This document shows, piece by piece, positions 11,244 to 21,669 of a stretch of DNA of 64,000 nucleotides. Position 1 is the first letter of the stretch, and each line of letters opens with the position of its first letter. Below the pieces are notes generated by a model. That model ran no database searches. It was not told the DNA's origin and saw nothing but the letters and a program-made list of their open reading frames with translations. This stretch comes from Knufia peltigerae. Taxonomy: Eukaryota > Ascomycota > Eurotiomycetes > Chaetothyriales > Trichomeriaceae. A program made the translations under genes and the position numbers. The stretch is from assembly GCA_030247855.1 (NCBI GenBank), contig JAPDRN010000041.1, positions 124,001-188,000 of the forward strand, read 5' to 3'.

Positions 11244-12696
11244 ATGTCACGGGAAGGAGAAAAGGAAGTTTCCGTCGAGGAAGGCCTGGAGCCTCACTTG
11301 CAGGAAAAGCCTGGTTTCCAGACCCCAGATGGCAGCACGGAAGAATCAGCGGCAGAACAACAAAATGTTCCCGTCGAACAGTCCAAAGCACCGTACAACC
11401 CATGGACGGACCCTTCATCCTTCCCTGACGGTGGCACTGAAGCCTGGCTCACTGTCTTGGGAGGTTTCTGTTGTTTGTTCAACTCTTGGGGGTGAGTGTC
11501 ACAGTCCACCAAACAGGCGTAGACCTGGGTTTGTGGTACTTGTTGACTAACAAAACGTTCGCAGATGGATCAACTGTGTCGGAGTATTCACGTCGTACTA
11601 TCTGGAAAACTCTCTGTCCCAATATTCGGCGAGTACTGTCGCATGGATCCCTTCGGTCGAGACGTTCTTCATGCTCGCGTGCGGTCCTCTGGCCGGTTAC
11701 ATCTTCGACAACTACGGTCCTCGGTACCTTCTCATAGTCGGCAGCTTCCTCCACGTCTTCGGTCTCATGATGACCTCCATCTCGAAAGAATACTACCAGT
11801 TCATGCTCAGTCAAGGCGTCTGCTCTGCCATCGGGGCCAGTTTCCTCTTCAACCCGGCCATGGGTTGTGTGTCGACGTGGTTCTTCAAGAAACGAGGCAT
11901 GGCCATCGGGATCATGGCGGCGGGGTCCTCACTGGGAGGTGTCATTTTCCCCATTGTCGTGTCGCACATGATCCGAGAGACCGGCTTCGGCTGGGCCATG
12001 CGGACCTGCGCGTTCCTCATTCTCTTCAACTGCGTCATCGCCATCTTGACCCTCCGCTCGCGCATTCCACCCTCGGGTCGCAAATTCGACATCAGGGCCT
12101 TCATCCGCCCTCTGGGTGAATTTCCCATGGTGTGGACGACGGGTGCGGTCTTCATGTTCTACTGGGGAATGTTCTGCGTCATGACATTCATCACCATCGT
12201 CGCACACGCACGTGGGATGTCCCTACAACTCGCCGAGTACCTCGTGTCGATCCTCAACGCCGGTTCCATCTTCGGCCGTACGATCCCCGGCATCATCGGC
12301 GACAAGCTCGGACGGTTCAACGTCATGATCGTCTTTTGTACACTCACCGTCATCTTCATGCTGGGCCTTTGGATCCCCGGCACGAGCAACGCCGCGCTGA
12401 TCGTCTTCGCGCTCATGTTTGGCTTCAGCTCAGGCGCGGCCATCGGTCTCACGCCCGCCCTGATCGCTCAGATATCACCCATCAGAGAGATCGGGGTCCG
12501 CGTGGGCACCGTCTTCGCTGCCGGCTCGATCGGTGCTCTCACTGGAAGCCCCATCGCCGGCGCTCTCATCAGCCGCGACCACGGCAAGTTCTTGTACATG
12601 ATGCTCTTTGGTGGATGCACCTGTATCGTCGGTGTAGTTTTCTTCGTTGCCGCAAGAATCAGCATTGGGGGACTTTCTCTTAAAAAGAGGATATGA
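11244..12696 (+). CDS. MFS transporter, monocarboxylate (MCT/MCH) type
   Basis: Two exons, 11244-11491 and 11565-12696, with a 73-nt intron (donor GTGAGT, acceptor GCAG); 459 residues. The splice creates GGFCCLFNSWGWINCVGVFTSYY, the opening of TM1 in fungal MCT-like MFS proteins. Residues 1 to about 60 are an acidic cytosolic tail, followed by the PDGG motif (SFPDGGTEAWLTVLGG) that marks this subfamily. About twelve membrane segments follow, with a central loop RSRIPPSGRKFDIRAF and the GDKLGRFNVM loop. The group covers yeast Mch proteins and many fungal cluster transporters; its substrates are mostly unknown and none can be assigned here. An upstream in-frame ATG exists (11094), but MSREGEK is the better start because translation before it shows no conserved features. 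Confidence 0.9.
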
Positions 12697-13170
12697 AGAT
12701 TTCAGACTTCCATTGCCAAAATGTACTGTATGAGAACATGGAACGAATGCATTTGGCATAGAATTGGAGTTTGCTTTTGGCTGAATGGAAACTATTTGGT
12801 TTGGCTGGGCCATGGTGGCAGTGCTCTCAGCTTCAAAAGAAATAAATAAAAATACATATTGAATTCAACGAGCCCTCTTCTGCATATGGTCTTGGGGTGC
12901 GTACAGTTGCTTTAGCATACTGTAGTTCGTATTCATCATCGTGATCTTTAACTTAGATACCTAGGTAGGTATGTCGAGGCGATACGAGGATGGATATGCT
13001 TAAAATTTTAGGCTCCATCTTGGCTTCTCCTTAAGGCTCTAAAGATACGGATAGAGGGTCTTAAAACTAGCCTAAGCGTCAAGTTTGCCGGTTAAAGGCC
13101 TGGAGAACTGCTCCACGTGTGCTTATACCAATCGTCAACGAAGTACCCTTTTATGGACGCCCAGGCCTTC

Positions 13171-13246
13171 CTCGTCATTGCCAAGGCTAAACGCCGGGAT
13201 TTACAGTACCCCTGCCACAACAACATTTAGCCCTGGCAATGACAAG
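13171..13246. repeat. 23-bp inverted repeat with transition-only mismatches
   Basis: Arms 13171-13193 and 13224-13246 are reverse complements over 23 positions with three mismatches, all transitions (C/T, A/G, C/T), and a 30-base spacer. This is visible directly. Transition-only divergence is what repeat-induced point mutation (RIP) leaves, but three events are too few to prove it. Confidence 0.6.
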
Positions 13247-13634
13247 TAACCATCTCCAGTTAAGCGCGATATCCCTCGTACAACGGCTACCAACACATGA
13301 CTCTTCTCTCTACGTTTAAGCCCATGGTTCAACAGCTATCGCTTACTCTTAAGGTTGTTCATTTTTCTGTTGCCGGGAAAGTTCAAAAGATCTACTTCCA
13401 TTGCAGTAAGCCTAACAAACTATTCTTTGACCGACAAACGTCGAGAACCTGCAGACAAGGCTAAGATGGTGTGTGTCTCTTGAAAAGGCAAAGTGACAAC
13501 ACGACAAGGCAACGCACTAACAGACAGGGATGTTCCAACGTCGACGTGTCCAAGCTATGATCTGAAAGAATGTGTCTTTGTTGCAGCAACAAACCTCTCA
13601 TGAAGTCTCCCAATAAGCGAACATGGTCATCAAA

Positions 13635-13649
13635 CCCCCCCCCCCCCCC
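13635..13649. repeat. C15 homopolymer
   Basis: A run of fifteen C flanked by AAA on both sides. It is the longest homopolymer I noticed in the window and its length may be unreliable in an assembly. Confidence 0.85.
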
Positions 13650-14797
13650 AAACCGGTGTCATGGCAATCTTGCGGTGAAGCACCACAGCCACTGTGCCTC
13701 GTTTCTCTTTTCAAAACTGCAGCATAATGTGTGCCCGATCAAACAAGGCCGGGTTACCGGTCGGTCTTTTTTTGCCCAGGCTGGCAAACACATGACGGGG
13801 TCTTGTCATCCCGACGCTTTTGGAGTGTGTGGTTGAATGAGCTGGGACGGCCTCCCGAGTTGTTAGTCGGCACGCACTTACAGAGCTGTTGAATTTCTCT
13901 ATTGACACTGGTTGCACTGCCCCCAGAAAAGATCCTTTGCGATTCGAATCATGGTGAACATGGGACCGTTGTGTTGTCCAAGGAAAGTGAGCCTCGAGCA
14001 CCTCAAGGCTGTATGGATTTGCGCTCGTTCTTCATTCAAGCATCATAGGGCTCGTTTTAATCCATGATATGGAAAGACCGGATGGATGGTCAGATGAAGG
14101 AGCAATCACACAAGACTACGCGACTGGGTTCGACACCGCCTCCTCCTGACCGTACCGTCAAGCTCAGATCTCGACTATATTGCTCGATCTAGGACCACCG
14201 GTTCGACCTCACCTACGGTCAGCCCTGATTCCACCTTGCATGGTCGTTGTTCTCATTCAAAACCCCCCATTGCCTCAAGCTAACTGTGGTCCGAAAAACA
14301 CAGCCTTCAGTAAGCATGACTCGCCAACATGCAGCTCCAGTTTAGGAGTCGGGTACGATCGCAAGTGCATTTTCCGATGACCCTCTGTTCTCTGCCTTGC
14401 ATGTCCCAACGCCTTGCTGTTCGTACGACATATGCACGGCGGACGAACACTTCCAAAAGAGGGAGTGGCTGTATCATGACCATCCATCGTGCTGTATTTC
14501 CATCGATCCTTGGCTCGATGTTCAACTATAAATGCTGCTCGGTCGAGATCAGAATCAGGATTTCTTTTTCTTCGAAATTGTCCACGAGCTTACTCTGTTG
14601 TTTGTACTGGGCCTCGATTGGCACTGTTTGGTTGTGAAAAGTGATCTTTTGTGCTAGTGGTCTTGTCTTTTCAGTTCGGGTATCATCGCCATCGTCGACA
14701 TCTCGGCAACGCCCTGTCCAGTAGGTGACCCATTAACAAACACGAGGAACGACACAGGCATAGACACGTCCACGGGAAACCTTGGTCAGCCTCCACG

Positions 14798-15418
14798 ATG
14801 TCGAAGCAAGAATCCAAAGATCCGTTTAAAGATTGGAAAATGAAACGCCACCGGGCTTGTGAGAGATGTCAAGACAAAAAGGCAAAGGTTCGAACCATTG
14901 CAGCGTCTTTGTTGGGGGGTTGCGTTCTTTCCAGTCTAATTTTTTCCGTTAGTGCGAATGGACGACCGAGGGTGCAGCGTGCATACGATGCCACAGCAGA
15001 GGACAACCATGCACACTTCGTCGTACCACCAAAAATGCCACCCTCGAAAGAGGCGAAACTTCATCATCCGGGTTAGGTCAGCGCTCAAGTCGATCGCCTC
15101 GACCCCTCACATCTACCACCAGGAGGTCGAACAACGATCCTCATGGTGATGTTGATATTCCGTAAGTACTGGCTTGTGTGCCGTGGGCACTGAATGTTGA
15201 CATTGCCCTCCTATAGGATCGATCCTCGATTACTCGCGGCCGATCAGGAGAACCAGAGAAAGGACACAGATAAGGGAAAGGGAAAGGCTGAGGATGAGGA
15301 TGAGGACACAGATAAGGGAAAGAGGAAGGGGAAGGGAAAGGGAAAGGCCAAGGCTGAGGATGAGGACACAGATAAGGGAAAGGGAAAGGGAAAGGCCAAG
15401 GCTGAGGATGAGAAATAA
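14798..15418 (+). CDS. Very short Zn2Cys6 protein with Lys/Glu repeat tail
   Basis: Three exons, 14798-14887, 14953-15161 and 15217-15418; introns of 65 nt (donor GTTCGA, unusual) and 55 nt (donor GTAAGT); 166 residues. The first splice falls immediately before the third cysteine and restores a perfect zinc cluster: Cys spacing C-x2-C-x6-C-x8-C-x2-C-x6-C, within HRACERCQDKKAKC..ACIRCHSRGQPC. Introns at this spot are frequent in fungal Zn2Cys6 genes. After the cluster comes a short Ser/Arg/Thr-rich linker, then a strongly charged tail of repeated DTDKGKGK and KAEDED units encoded by a minisatellite. There is no middle-homology or fungal transcription-factor domain, whereas regulators of this class normally exceed 500 residues. 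It may be a DNA-binding fragment, a competitor of full-length regulators, or a truncated remnant. Confidence 0.7.
15263..15414 (+). repeat. Minisatellite encoding the KGK/ED repeats
   Basis: An 18-base segment, GACACAGATAAGGGAAAG, occurs three times (15263, 15305, 15365), separated by variable GGGAAA and GAGGATGAGGA blocks. The repeat keeps the frame of exon 3 of the short Zn2Cys6 gene, so copy-number change would alter tail length without breaking the protein. Confidence 0.8.
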
Positions 15419-16078
15419 ACATAGATGATGATAAAGAGGAGGTTTCAATATAAGGACTACCACGGTTTTGTTTTCAAATGGTGGCATCAGTACAGTGTAC
15501 CGTCGACCCCTCTTTTCAAATCTCAGAATTGAGCGGCTACCTACATGGATGGAGGTGTCAGAACTTGGAATAACGATAATGATAATGATATTTGCTTGTA
15601 ATGGTTGTTTGTGTTGCAAATTCTAGTATTTTATTGTAAATCTTCCCCAAAGTTCTTTGTTAACCAAAAAACTAAGGTCATTTCACCTTGGACAGTCTCT
15701 CTCTCATGTCGGTACAGGTGGATAAGTTGGTATGCAGTAGTGGTTTTGAAGCCCTTTTTGCTTTACGAAAAAAACACAACACTCTCTCTAGGGTTTTGGT
15801 CCGGACGTTCCATGAAAAATTCCACCTTCTACTTTCAGTATGGTAGGAGCTAGATGAGGAAAAGATGCGGAGTAATATTTCTTCCGGCGTCGTCATGATA
15901 CTACAGTAAGGACCCTTACCTGACCCACGGAGTACATTATGATGTTCGCTATTTATGTGTTTACGAAGTAGATAAACCAGTACCACAGGGAGAAAAAAAA
16001 GTTGTATAAATTTGAAACAAAACAAAGGAGCCGGGATATACAACAAATGCGGAGTACATATACAACCAAAAAAAAACA
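15419..16078. other. Intergenic, promoter of the SDR gene
   Basis: Contains CACGGAGTAC (15926-15935) and GCGGAGTAC (16049-16057), two variants of the dispersed word, the second only about 20 bases before the SDR start. Otherwise nothing recognised. Confidence 0.5.
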
Positions 16079-17098
16079 ATGGCAGACGTTCGATTGACGG
16101 CACTCAACGACTTCACCACGACCATCCACCAGTCTGTCCCACCGGACCTGAACCCGGACAAGGTGGTCCTCCCGGTTGGATTCACCGTCTGCGTCATGGG
16201 GGCCAGCCGAGGGATAGGAGAGCACATCGCGTACGCTTACGCCAGGGCCGGGGCGTCCAGGATCGTGATATCGTCTCGCTCCGAGAGGGATCTCGAGACG
16301 GTGGCGCGAAAAATTTCGGAACTGAATAGGGATGTCCAAGTCGACGTCGTCGAGTGTGACGTGTCCAAATCAGAGTCCGTCGCCGCCCTCGCAGAGTACG
16401 TGAGGACTCGGTGCGGGCGGAGGCTCGACGTTCTCGTGTTCAACGCCGGTTACGCCGGACCGGTGACGACCAGGATGGATCGGGGCGAACCGGAATGGGT
16501 ACGACGTGCCTTCGAGGTCAACGCCATGGGGACTTACCTCGCCGCTCACCACCTTGTGCCGATACTACTGGAGTCATCGTCGTCGCCGCCGCCAAACAAA
16601 GCACCAAAAGGGTTCATCGCGGTGGGGTCTTTTGCCGGTTGTATCAGACGTGGTCCGATCGCCAACACGGGGTACACGGTCAGCAAGATGGCTCAGATCC
16701 GTCTGGTCGAGTACCTGGACGAACAGTTTGGTCGAGACGGACTGGTCAGTCTGGTGCTGCACCCAGGGGCGGTGGCGACCAAGATGGCCGAGGGGAACAC
16801 GCCAGAAGAGTTCTTACCATGTGAGTTGTGTGATTATCACACCCCTTCTTTTTTTGGGCCTTGGCCTCAGTTCCTGTCTTTTGTTTGTTTGCTTACTGAC
16901 ATACCAAATTCTCCAGACCTTACGGATGATGTAGACCTGTGCGGTGCAGTCTGTGTATGGTTGAGTAAACAACTCAAAAATGTTGACTGGTTGAGTGGTC
17001 GATTGATCAGTGCGACTTGGGACATGGTGGAATTGATGTCCAAAGAGGATCAAATCCGTGAAAGGGATCTGTTGAAATTTGTCATGTTGACCGAATGA
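16079..17098 (+). CDS. Short-chain dehydrogenase/reductase (classical SDR)
   Basis: Two exons, 16079-16820 and 16917-17098, with a 96-nt intron (donor GTGAGT, acceptor CTCCAG); 307 residues. The spliced product reads EEFLPYLTDDVDLCGA. The cofactor loop is GASRGIGEHIA (Gly-x3-Gly-x-Gly), followed by CDVSKSES, the NAGYAGP motif, the active-site serine in VGSFAG, and the catalytic pair in GYTVSKMA (Tyr-x3-Lys). It is therefore a complete, probably active NAD(P)-dependent oxidoreductase; the substrate is unknown. The Arg after the cofactor-loop strand (SSRSER) suggests NADP preference, an inference. The intron length is divisible by three and contains no stop, so the unspliced message also reads through to a 339-residue protein. 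It lies downstream of the MFS and Zn2Cys6 genes on the same strand. Confidence 0.9.
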   Translation: MADVRLTALNDFTTTIHQSVPPDLNPDKVVLPVGFTVCVMGASRGIGEHIAYAYARAGASRIVISSRSERDLETVARKISELNRDVQVDVVECDVSKSESVAALAEYVRTRCGRRLDVLVFNAGYAGPVTTRMDRGEPEWVRRAFEVNAMGTYLAAHHLVPILLESSSSPPPNKAPKGFIAVGSFAGCIRRGPIANTGYTVSKMAQIRLVEYLDEQFGRDGLVSLVLHPGAVATKMAEGNTPEEFLPCELCDYHTPSFFGPWPQFLSFVCLLTDIPNSPDLTDDVDLCGAVCVWLSKQLKNVDWLSGRLISATWDMVELMSKEDQIRERDLLKFVMLTE

Positions 17099-19279
17099 GT
17101 GATGATGCGAGACGAGAGACGAGGCTGTGGTCCCCCTGATGTTTTTTCAATTGGGATGCGATTGTACTGTAAGAGTCGTACTCCCCGTACCGAGAACCGT
17201 GTGTATTACCGTGGTGGCAAAAGTCACACCACCAGTGACAAGTCTGAGTACATCACCGGAGAGTTTCGCCGGCGCGCATGAGACTCGAGAGGCAAGAAAT
17301 GGGAAACTGATTGACATAATACATACTGTCCCGGCAAAGGCGGGAACAAGAGGTTTTGTAACTCGACGTATTGGTTGGTGCTTTGGGCAACCCATTGGTC
17401 TGCAAAGGTGCGGAGTCCGAGACAAACAGAAGGCAAGTGATGTTCACGATGCAAGGCACGCCAGTGAGAACGCAAGCGGAGAAACCAGAACAAGTCATGG
17501 ACATCTACAACCTGCATGGCTTTCAGGTCAGGGTAGTCAAGGTCGCCAGAAATAGATTTTCTTCTTCCAATCATGATCAGCACCATTTGGTATGGAGTAT
17601 TTGGTGTGTCGGAAGGATGACCCCCCTACCTTTTTGGCTGCTGCAGGTATCAGTTCAGCTGTACGGTAGTAAATGGAGAATCTCGAAGGGGCCCTCGTCA
17701 AGCCACACCGGACCTTTCGTCCATACGGAGTGCGTACGGAGTTGGTTCCAGCTGAGGCCAGACTACTCCTATCCGTACAAACAGAACTGGATTGATAGGG
17801 AGTCTTTCTAACAAACTCTTCGGCCCGGCGAGTCTAATGTGGAAGTTAGAACTAGTTCAGTCAGTTTCCATCCGTCCTCCGATTCTCCTCTATTCAGACA
17901 GTAACAAAGTTGTCATTCCGACACGACAGGAAAAGTTGTGTTACGGTATGTATCACCGCGTCTGGTCCACGTTTCACTGACCCCCTCCAAGCCATCCGAC
18001 CAGATGGAGCCAGAAAAGGAGGAGGAAGTACTTGGTATGACGTTCACAGATCGCGTCCCAACCGAAGGGCGGAGGAGAGAGTAGGGATCACGAAATGGCG
18101 AAAGAAAAAACCAGGCCAAGAGGGTTCCAAAACATGGCAGGCCATGCCCGGAAAGTTGGTCTTTATTGGCTCGGTTTGAGGCGTCTGTCCAGGGTTAAAA
18201 ATACTTGGCGGGGTGGATGTCTCAGTGGCCCATCGTACGTTTTTGAAACCAGCATATGCGAGGTAACGGGATGGAATGGGACGGGGACAAGGTTGGATGG
18301 ATTGGATTCGAGAGAGGGATTTTTGGTGGTAGACCTGGTACTCATAACTAGGTACTGGTTTGAGAAGAATCACACGACTGCCACATACTGTACCTGTGCT
18401 TTAATCTGTGAAATCTCTCTCCGAAAATGACATCCAGAAGATCTTCAAGCTTCAAGTAAATAGTATGAATATGACTGATGATAATGCCGACGTTTCCGTG
18501 GTCAAGCACGATAACACCACCTTTAGCGGTGCACAGTAACCCCAGTGGGCTTGGGCCGGTGCGGCCTGGGAGGATCTTTAACCAGGGTTTCGGCCTTTGA
18601 GTCCCCTGTTTGGTGCTGGTTTTGGGGGAGGCAAGACACGGTTTGGTGGTCCAAGGCTCATCACTAGGCGGCCCAGGTGGTTTGTTGGCACGCGGTGAAC
18701 CAGCATTCGGCTCGCCTCGCCACCTGGATTTTCCCATGTTTGGTCGCACCCTGTTATTATTATTCCGTGATAAAGTGTAACGGACCCCGAGCTCCAATTG
18801 ACCTTTTGGATCTCTTCCCGTCCATTGACCTCATACACCACCAATTCGGTCCGGCAAAGAAAAAGGTTACACCATTTTCCCACATGCTGCTTCATTGACA
18901 TTGAACTACTCCGTAACTCATCCTTTACTTGCATATCCGCTCACACTTTCTTTTCCCAGCACCATCCTCGTAATCATTGTCAATTGGACCCGTCAGTTGC
19001 AGCCAAAAAAATTACAGCTCCTCATTTACGCTCCACCAGTGGAAAGCCTTGGGAAAGACAAGAATACAACCGTCACCACACAAAAGAGCTGTTGTCTCCC
19101 CATCTTTCTTACCAACGCACACAGACACACACACACAACAGAAGCTCACACCAATAAACCTCCGACGACCTCTCTCTCGTTTTCTTCCATCCCTCCGTCT
19201 CGTACTCGATCCTCCTAGCACTCATTCACTACTACGTCGAGAACATATCACTGCCATTCGCTTAGCTATCACAACCACA
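17099..19279. other. Intergenic, nothing recognised
   Basis: About 2.2 kb. Frames up to about 146 codons occur, for example 17371-17811, but they show no family features or plausible splice partners. TACGGAGT occurs twice close together at 17724-17731 and 17735-17742, and TACTCCGTA at 18907-18915. The final 300 bases are C/T-rich leader sequence for the following wall-protein gene. Confidence 0.5.
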
Positions 19280-20038
19280 ATGTTCAGCCTACGGAAGGCT
19301 TTTGTTATCAGCACCTTGGTCCTTGGTGCTTGGACCTCACCACATACTCCAGACGATGACAAGTCATTAATAAATTGGGATGCATTCCATTCTCTACTTG
19401 ATACCATCGACCCTGCTGCCCTGCATTCGGTACTACACCAGCTATCTCCCAAGTTCCAGGATGGTGTCTTCAGTAAAGATCGAGCAGCTATCGAACACGT
19501 TCATTCCGAAAACCCCGTCATTGCAAGCAAGTTGGTACATCTGGCAAAGAAGAGACAAGATAGCAATTCAACCACCACCCGCACTTCCTCATCGTCGAGC
19601 TCAGAAGCTGCCTCCATATCCTCCATCCTCTCCTCCGAGATCCTAGCATCCACCGTCCCAGGAGCGACCACCATCACCGTACCACCATCCACACCAGCTT
19701 CTGCTACCGCTGTTGCCACCTCGGATGGTGGAGTTGTCTATAGCACCTTCGGAGGTGGTATGGTCACTCTGACCTCTTCCGCTGTAGGAGTTCGCTTTAC
19801 TCCTAGCACCTCGACCCACCTGTATTATACTACTGCCGCCGACGGAAGTGTAGAAACAAGGACGTCGGTGGTAGTGGTGAATGCACCCGTAACTGGAGCG
19901 ACTGATGCCACGGGGGCTGCAGGTGCCGCTGCCACCACGGGAAGCCCTGGACTTCAGAACGCAGCCTCCTCACAATACAAGACTGGAAGCTTCGTGATGG
20001 CTTTGCTCGGTGTGGCGGGCTGGTTCTTTGCGTTATAA
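19280..20038 (+). CDS. Secreted Ser/Thr-rich GPI-anchored wall protein
   Basis: Single exon, 252 residues. The start MFSLRKAFVISTLVLGAWTS is a signal peptide; a longer in-frame reading from 18977 has no hydrophobic start and runs through the leader, so the ATG at 19280 is preferred. Residues about 25-95 form a helix-rich globular part (NWDAFHSLLDTIDPAALHSV), ending in the dibasic site KKR typical of Kex2 cutting. The rest is Ser/Thr/Ala-rich and likely heavily O-glycosylated. The last segment, KTGSFVMALLGVAGWFFAL, is a hydrophobic tail preceded by small residues, the layout of a GPI signal. Such proteins sit in the plasma membrane or are linked to wall glucan. I recognise no enzymatic domain. 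Confidence 0.82.
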   Translation: MFSLRKAFVISTLVLGAWTSPHTPDDDKSLINWDAFHSLLDTIDPAALHSVLHQLSPKFQDGVFSKDRAAIEHVHSENPVIASKLVHLAKKRQDSNSTTTRTSSSSSSEAASISSILSSEILASTVPGATTITVPPSTPASATAVATSDGGVVYSTFGGGMVTLTSSAVGVRFTPSTSTHLYYTTAADGSVETRTSVVVVNAPVTGATDATGAAGAAATTGSPGLQNAASSQYKTGSFVMALLGVAGWFFAL

Positions 20039-21669
20039 GTCCATTCTTGGACTTACCGGTGGCTTCCTCTTCTGGCGGCAATGATTGCGACAGTGTTTTT
20101 TCCTTTTTAGCACACATAACGACGACACGGCTCAGCATTTCTCTCCTTTATCACAAATCTGCGACGGGCATAGCTATAGGCGTTTTCCACCACTTGTTTC
20201 CCCAAATCTGACGGCATGCTTGTGGGGATTGTTTGAATTTGGCACATATGTTGTGGATGAAAGGGTTTTTGATCCGATGATAGAAAGCTGTGGTTGGGAG
20301 GAAAGTGTCTGGTGTCAGAGACATGACCATAGGTTCGAAAATGACAAGAGACTCATTCGAGACCAAATATCTGTATCTTGTCCTGATATTCTTGTTTCCT
20401 GATGTGAGTAGATCCGATCCATTTTTTGAAAGCCATGAAACGCTTCTGGCGGGCCATTTAACGGATCAGGTAAGGAAAATGGAAGCACAGAAGCAAAGAT
20501 CGTCTCAAGATCTGGAGCATCCATTCGTCATAGCATCTGTACTCCGTACTGAGAGACAGAAAACAAGACGAGATCGTCGAGGTTTGCGCGGTCACTGTGG
20601 ATAGTTATATACTCCCATGAAGTCTTTTTTGATTGCTTTGTGGACCAAAGTTGACCCTGAGATGCCTGTGATATGTCAAGTCTGCCTTATGAGTACGGAG
20701 TACTGAAACGAAATTAAGCCTGATTCACGTGAGCAACTCGACAGAAAGGGCGAAGTGCTGGAAAGCAAACGTTACTGCACCCCGACTTGAGGTGGGCAGC
20801 CTTTGACACCGATTTGAGTGGTCATGGCGGGACTGGTTGAAACGAGGTTTTGTGGCAGTGCAGAGACTTGGAGATTTGCTTTCCACGGGAGCGAGATTCG
20901 ATGCGACAAACAAGTTTTGCGGCGAAACTCGCACATGGTCCGAAGGGAGAATCTTCTTGTATAGACGCCGGGGACAACCCTGATGAGCAGATTGTTGTAG
21001 ATGCTCTTTACTGCGTAGAGCAATGATCGTATGCGACCAACCTACATGCTGTAGTTCAGGCTGTCCATCTCTGGGATCGGCTGCGCGAAGAGATGTTGTA
21101 CTCCGTACTGTAGGTGAAACTTATCCCAATCGTGAAGACCCATAACAAGGTGTTGTGGAGAGACTCAAGACATGTCAACTGCAACGTTGATAGGACCAAC
21201 AAGCGGAAGTGGCTGCGCCATCCCAGGAGAAACTACCAACACATCCCTCATTCGGGCTCCAAAAAAAATGTCCATCAGGGACCATCGCTTCCTCCCATGG
21301 ACGCGCCATGTCGTGCTTGTGCTTTGGGGCTCCGTGTTGGACTCGTACGCAGTGCAAACTCCCAACACCCTTTTTTTAATGCCATCCTCCCCATCCTGCC
21401 TTCTTTTCCTGCCCTCGACTTTCCCTCGTTCACTTGACAATATATATCATCAAAAAAGAGCAGTCACCATTTCTTGTTGTGGTGTCGCTCCTCCCTCGCT
21501 ATTTATCATTTAATTATCCTTCTGTTGGGAATCCTCACTCTCTTGGATCCTAACCCTTGATTAATTTTGTCTTCTCTGCCAAACGGGCGACCATTACTAC
21601 CATTTTTGACGAGACACTGAGCTCCAAACGAGACTTCTATCTGCAAGGACTACCGTTAACTCTCTCATC
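20039..21669. other. Intergenic with three copies of the GTAC-word
   Basis: No supportable gene. It holds GTACTCCGTAC at 20539-20549 and 21098-21108 and its complement GTACGGAGTAC at 20693-20703, the densest group in the window. The last about 300 bases are pyrimidine-rich leader for the GH72 gene. Confidence 0.55.

Larger units (their letters stand above)
12697..14797. other. Intergenic with a C15 run and a transition-scarred inverted repeat
   Basis: About 2.1 kb without a supportable gene. It contains the inverted repeat at 13171-13193/13224-13246, a run of 15 C at 13635-13649 and one CCTAGGTAGGT word near 12958. Composition between 12850 and 13550 shifts toward A/T and TTAA-rich text compared with the transporter, which could mark an old mobile-element remnant; no element can be named. 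Confidence 0.45.

Noticed and set aside
17371..17811. 146-codon plus frame
   Set aside because: No domain, odd composition, and it overlaps a minus frame of equal quality; probably chance.
18977..19279. In-frame N-terminal extension of the Ser-rich wall protein (353-residue reading)
   Set aside because: The extension lacks an ATG that makes sense, runs through C/T-rich leader and would hide the clear signal peptide at 19280.
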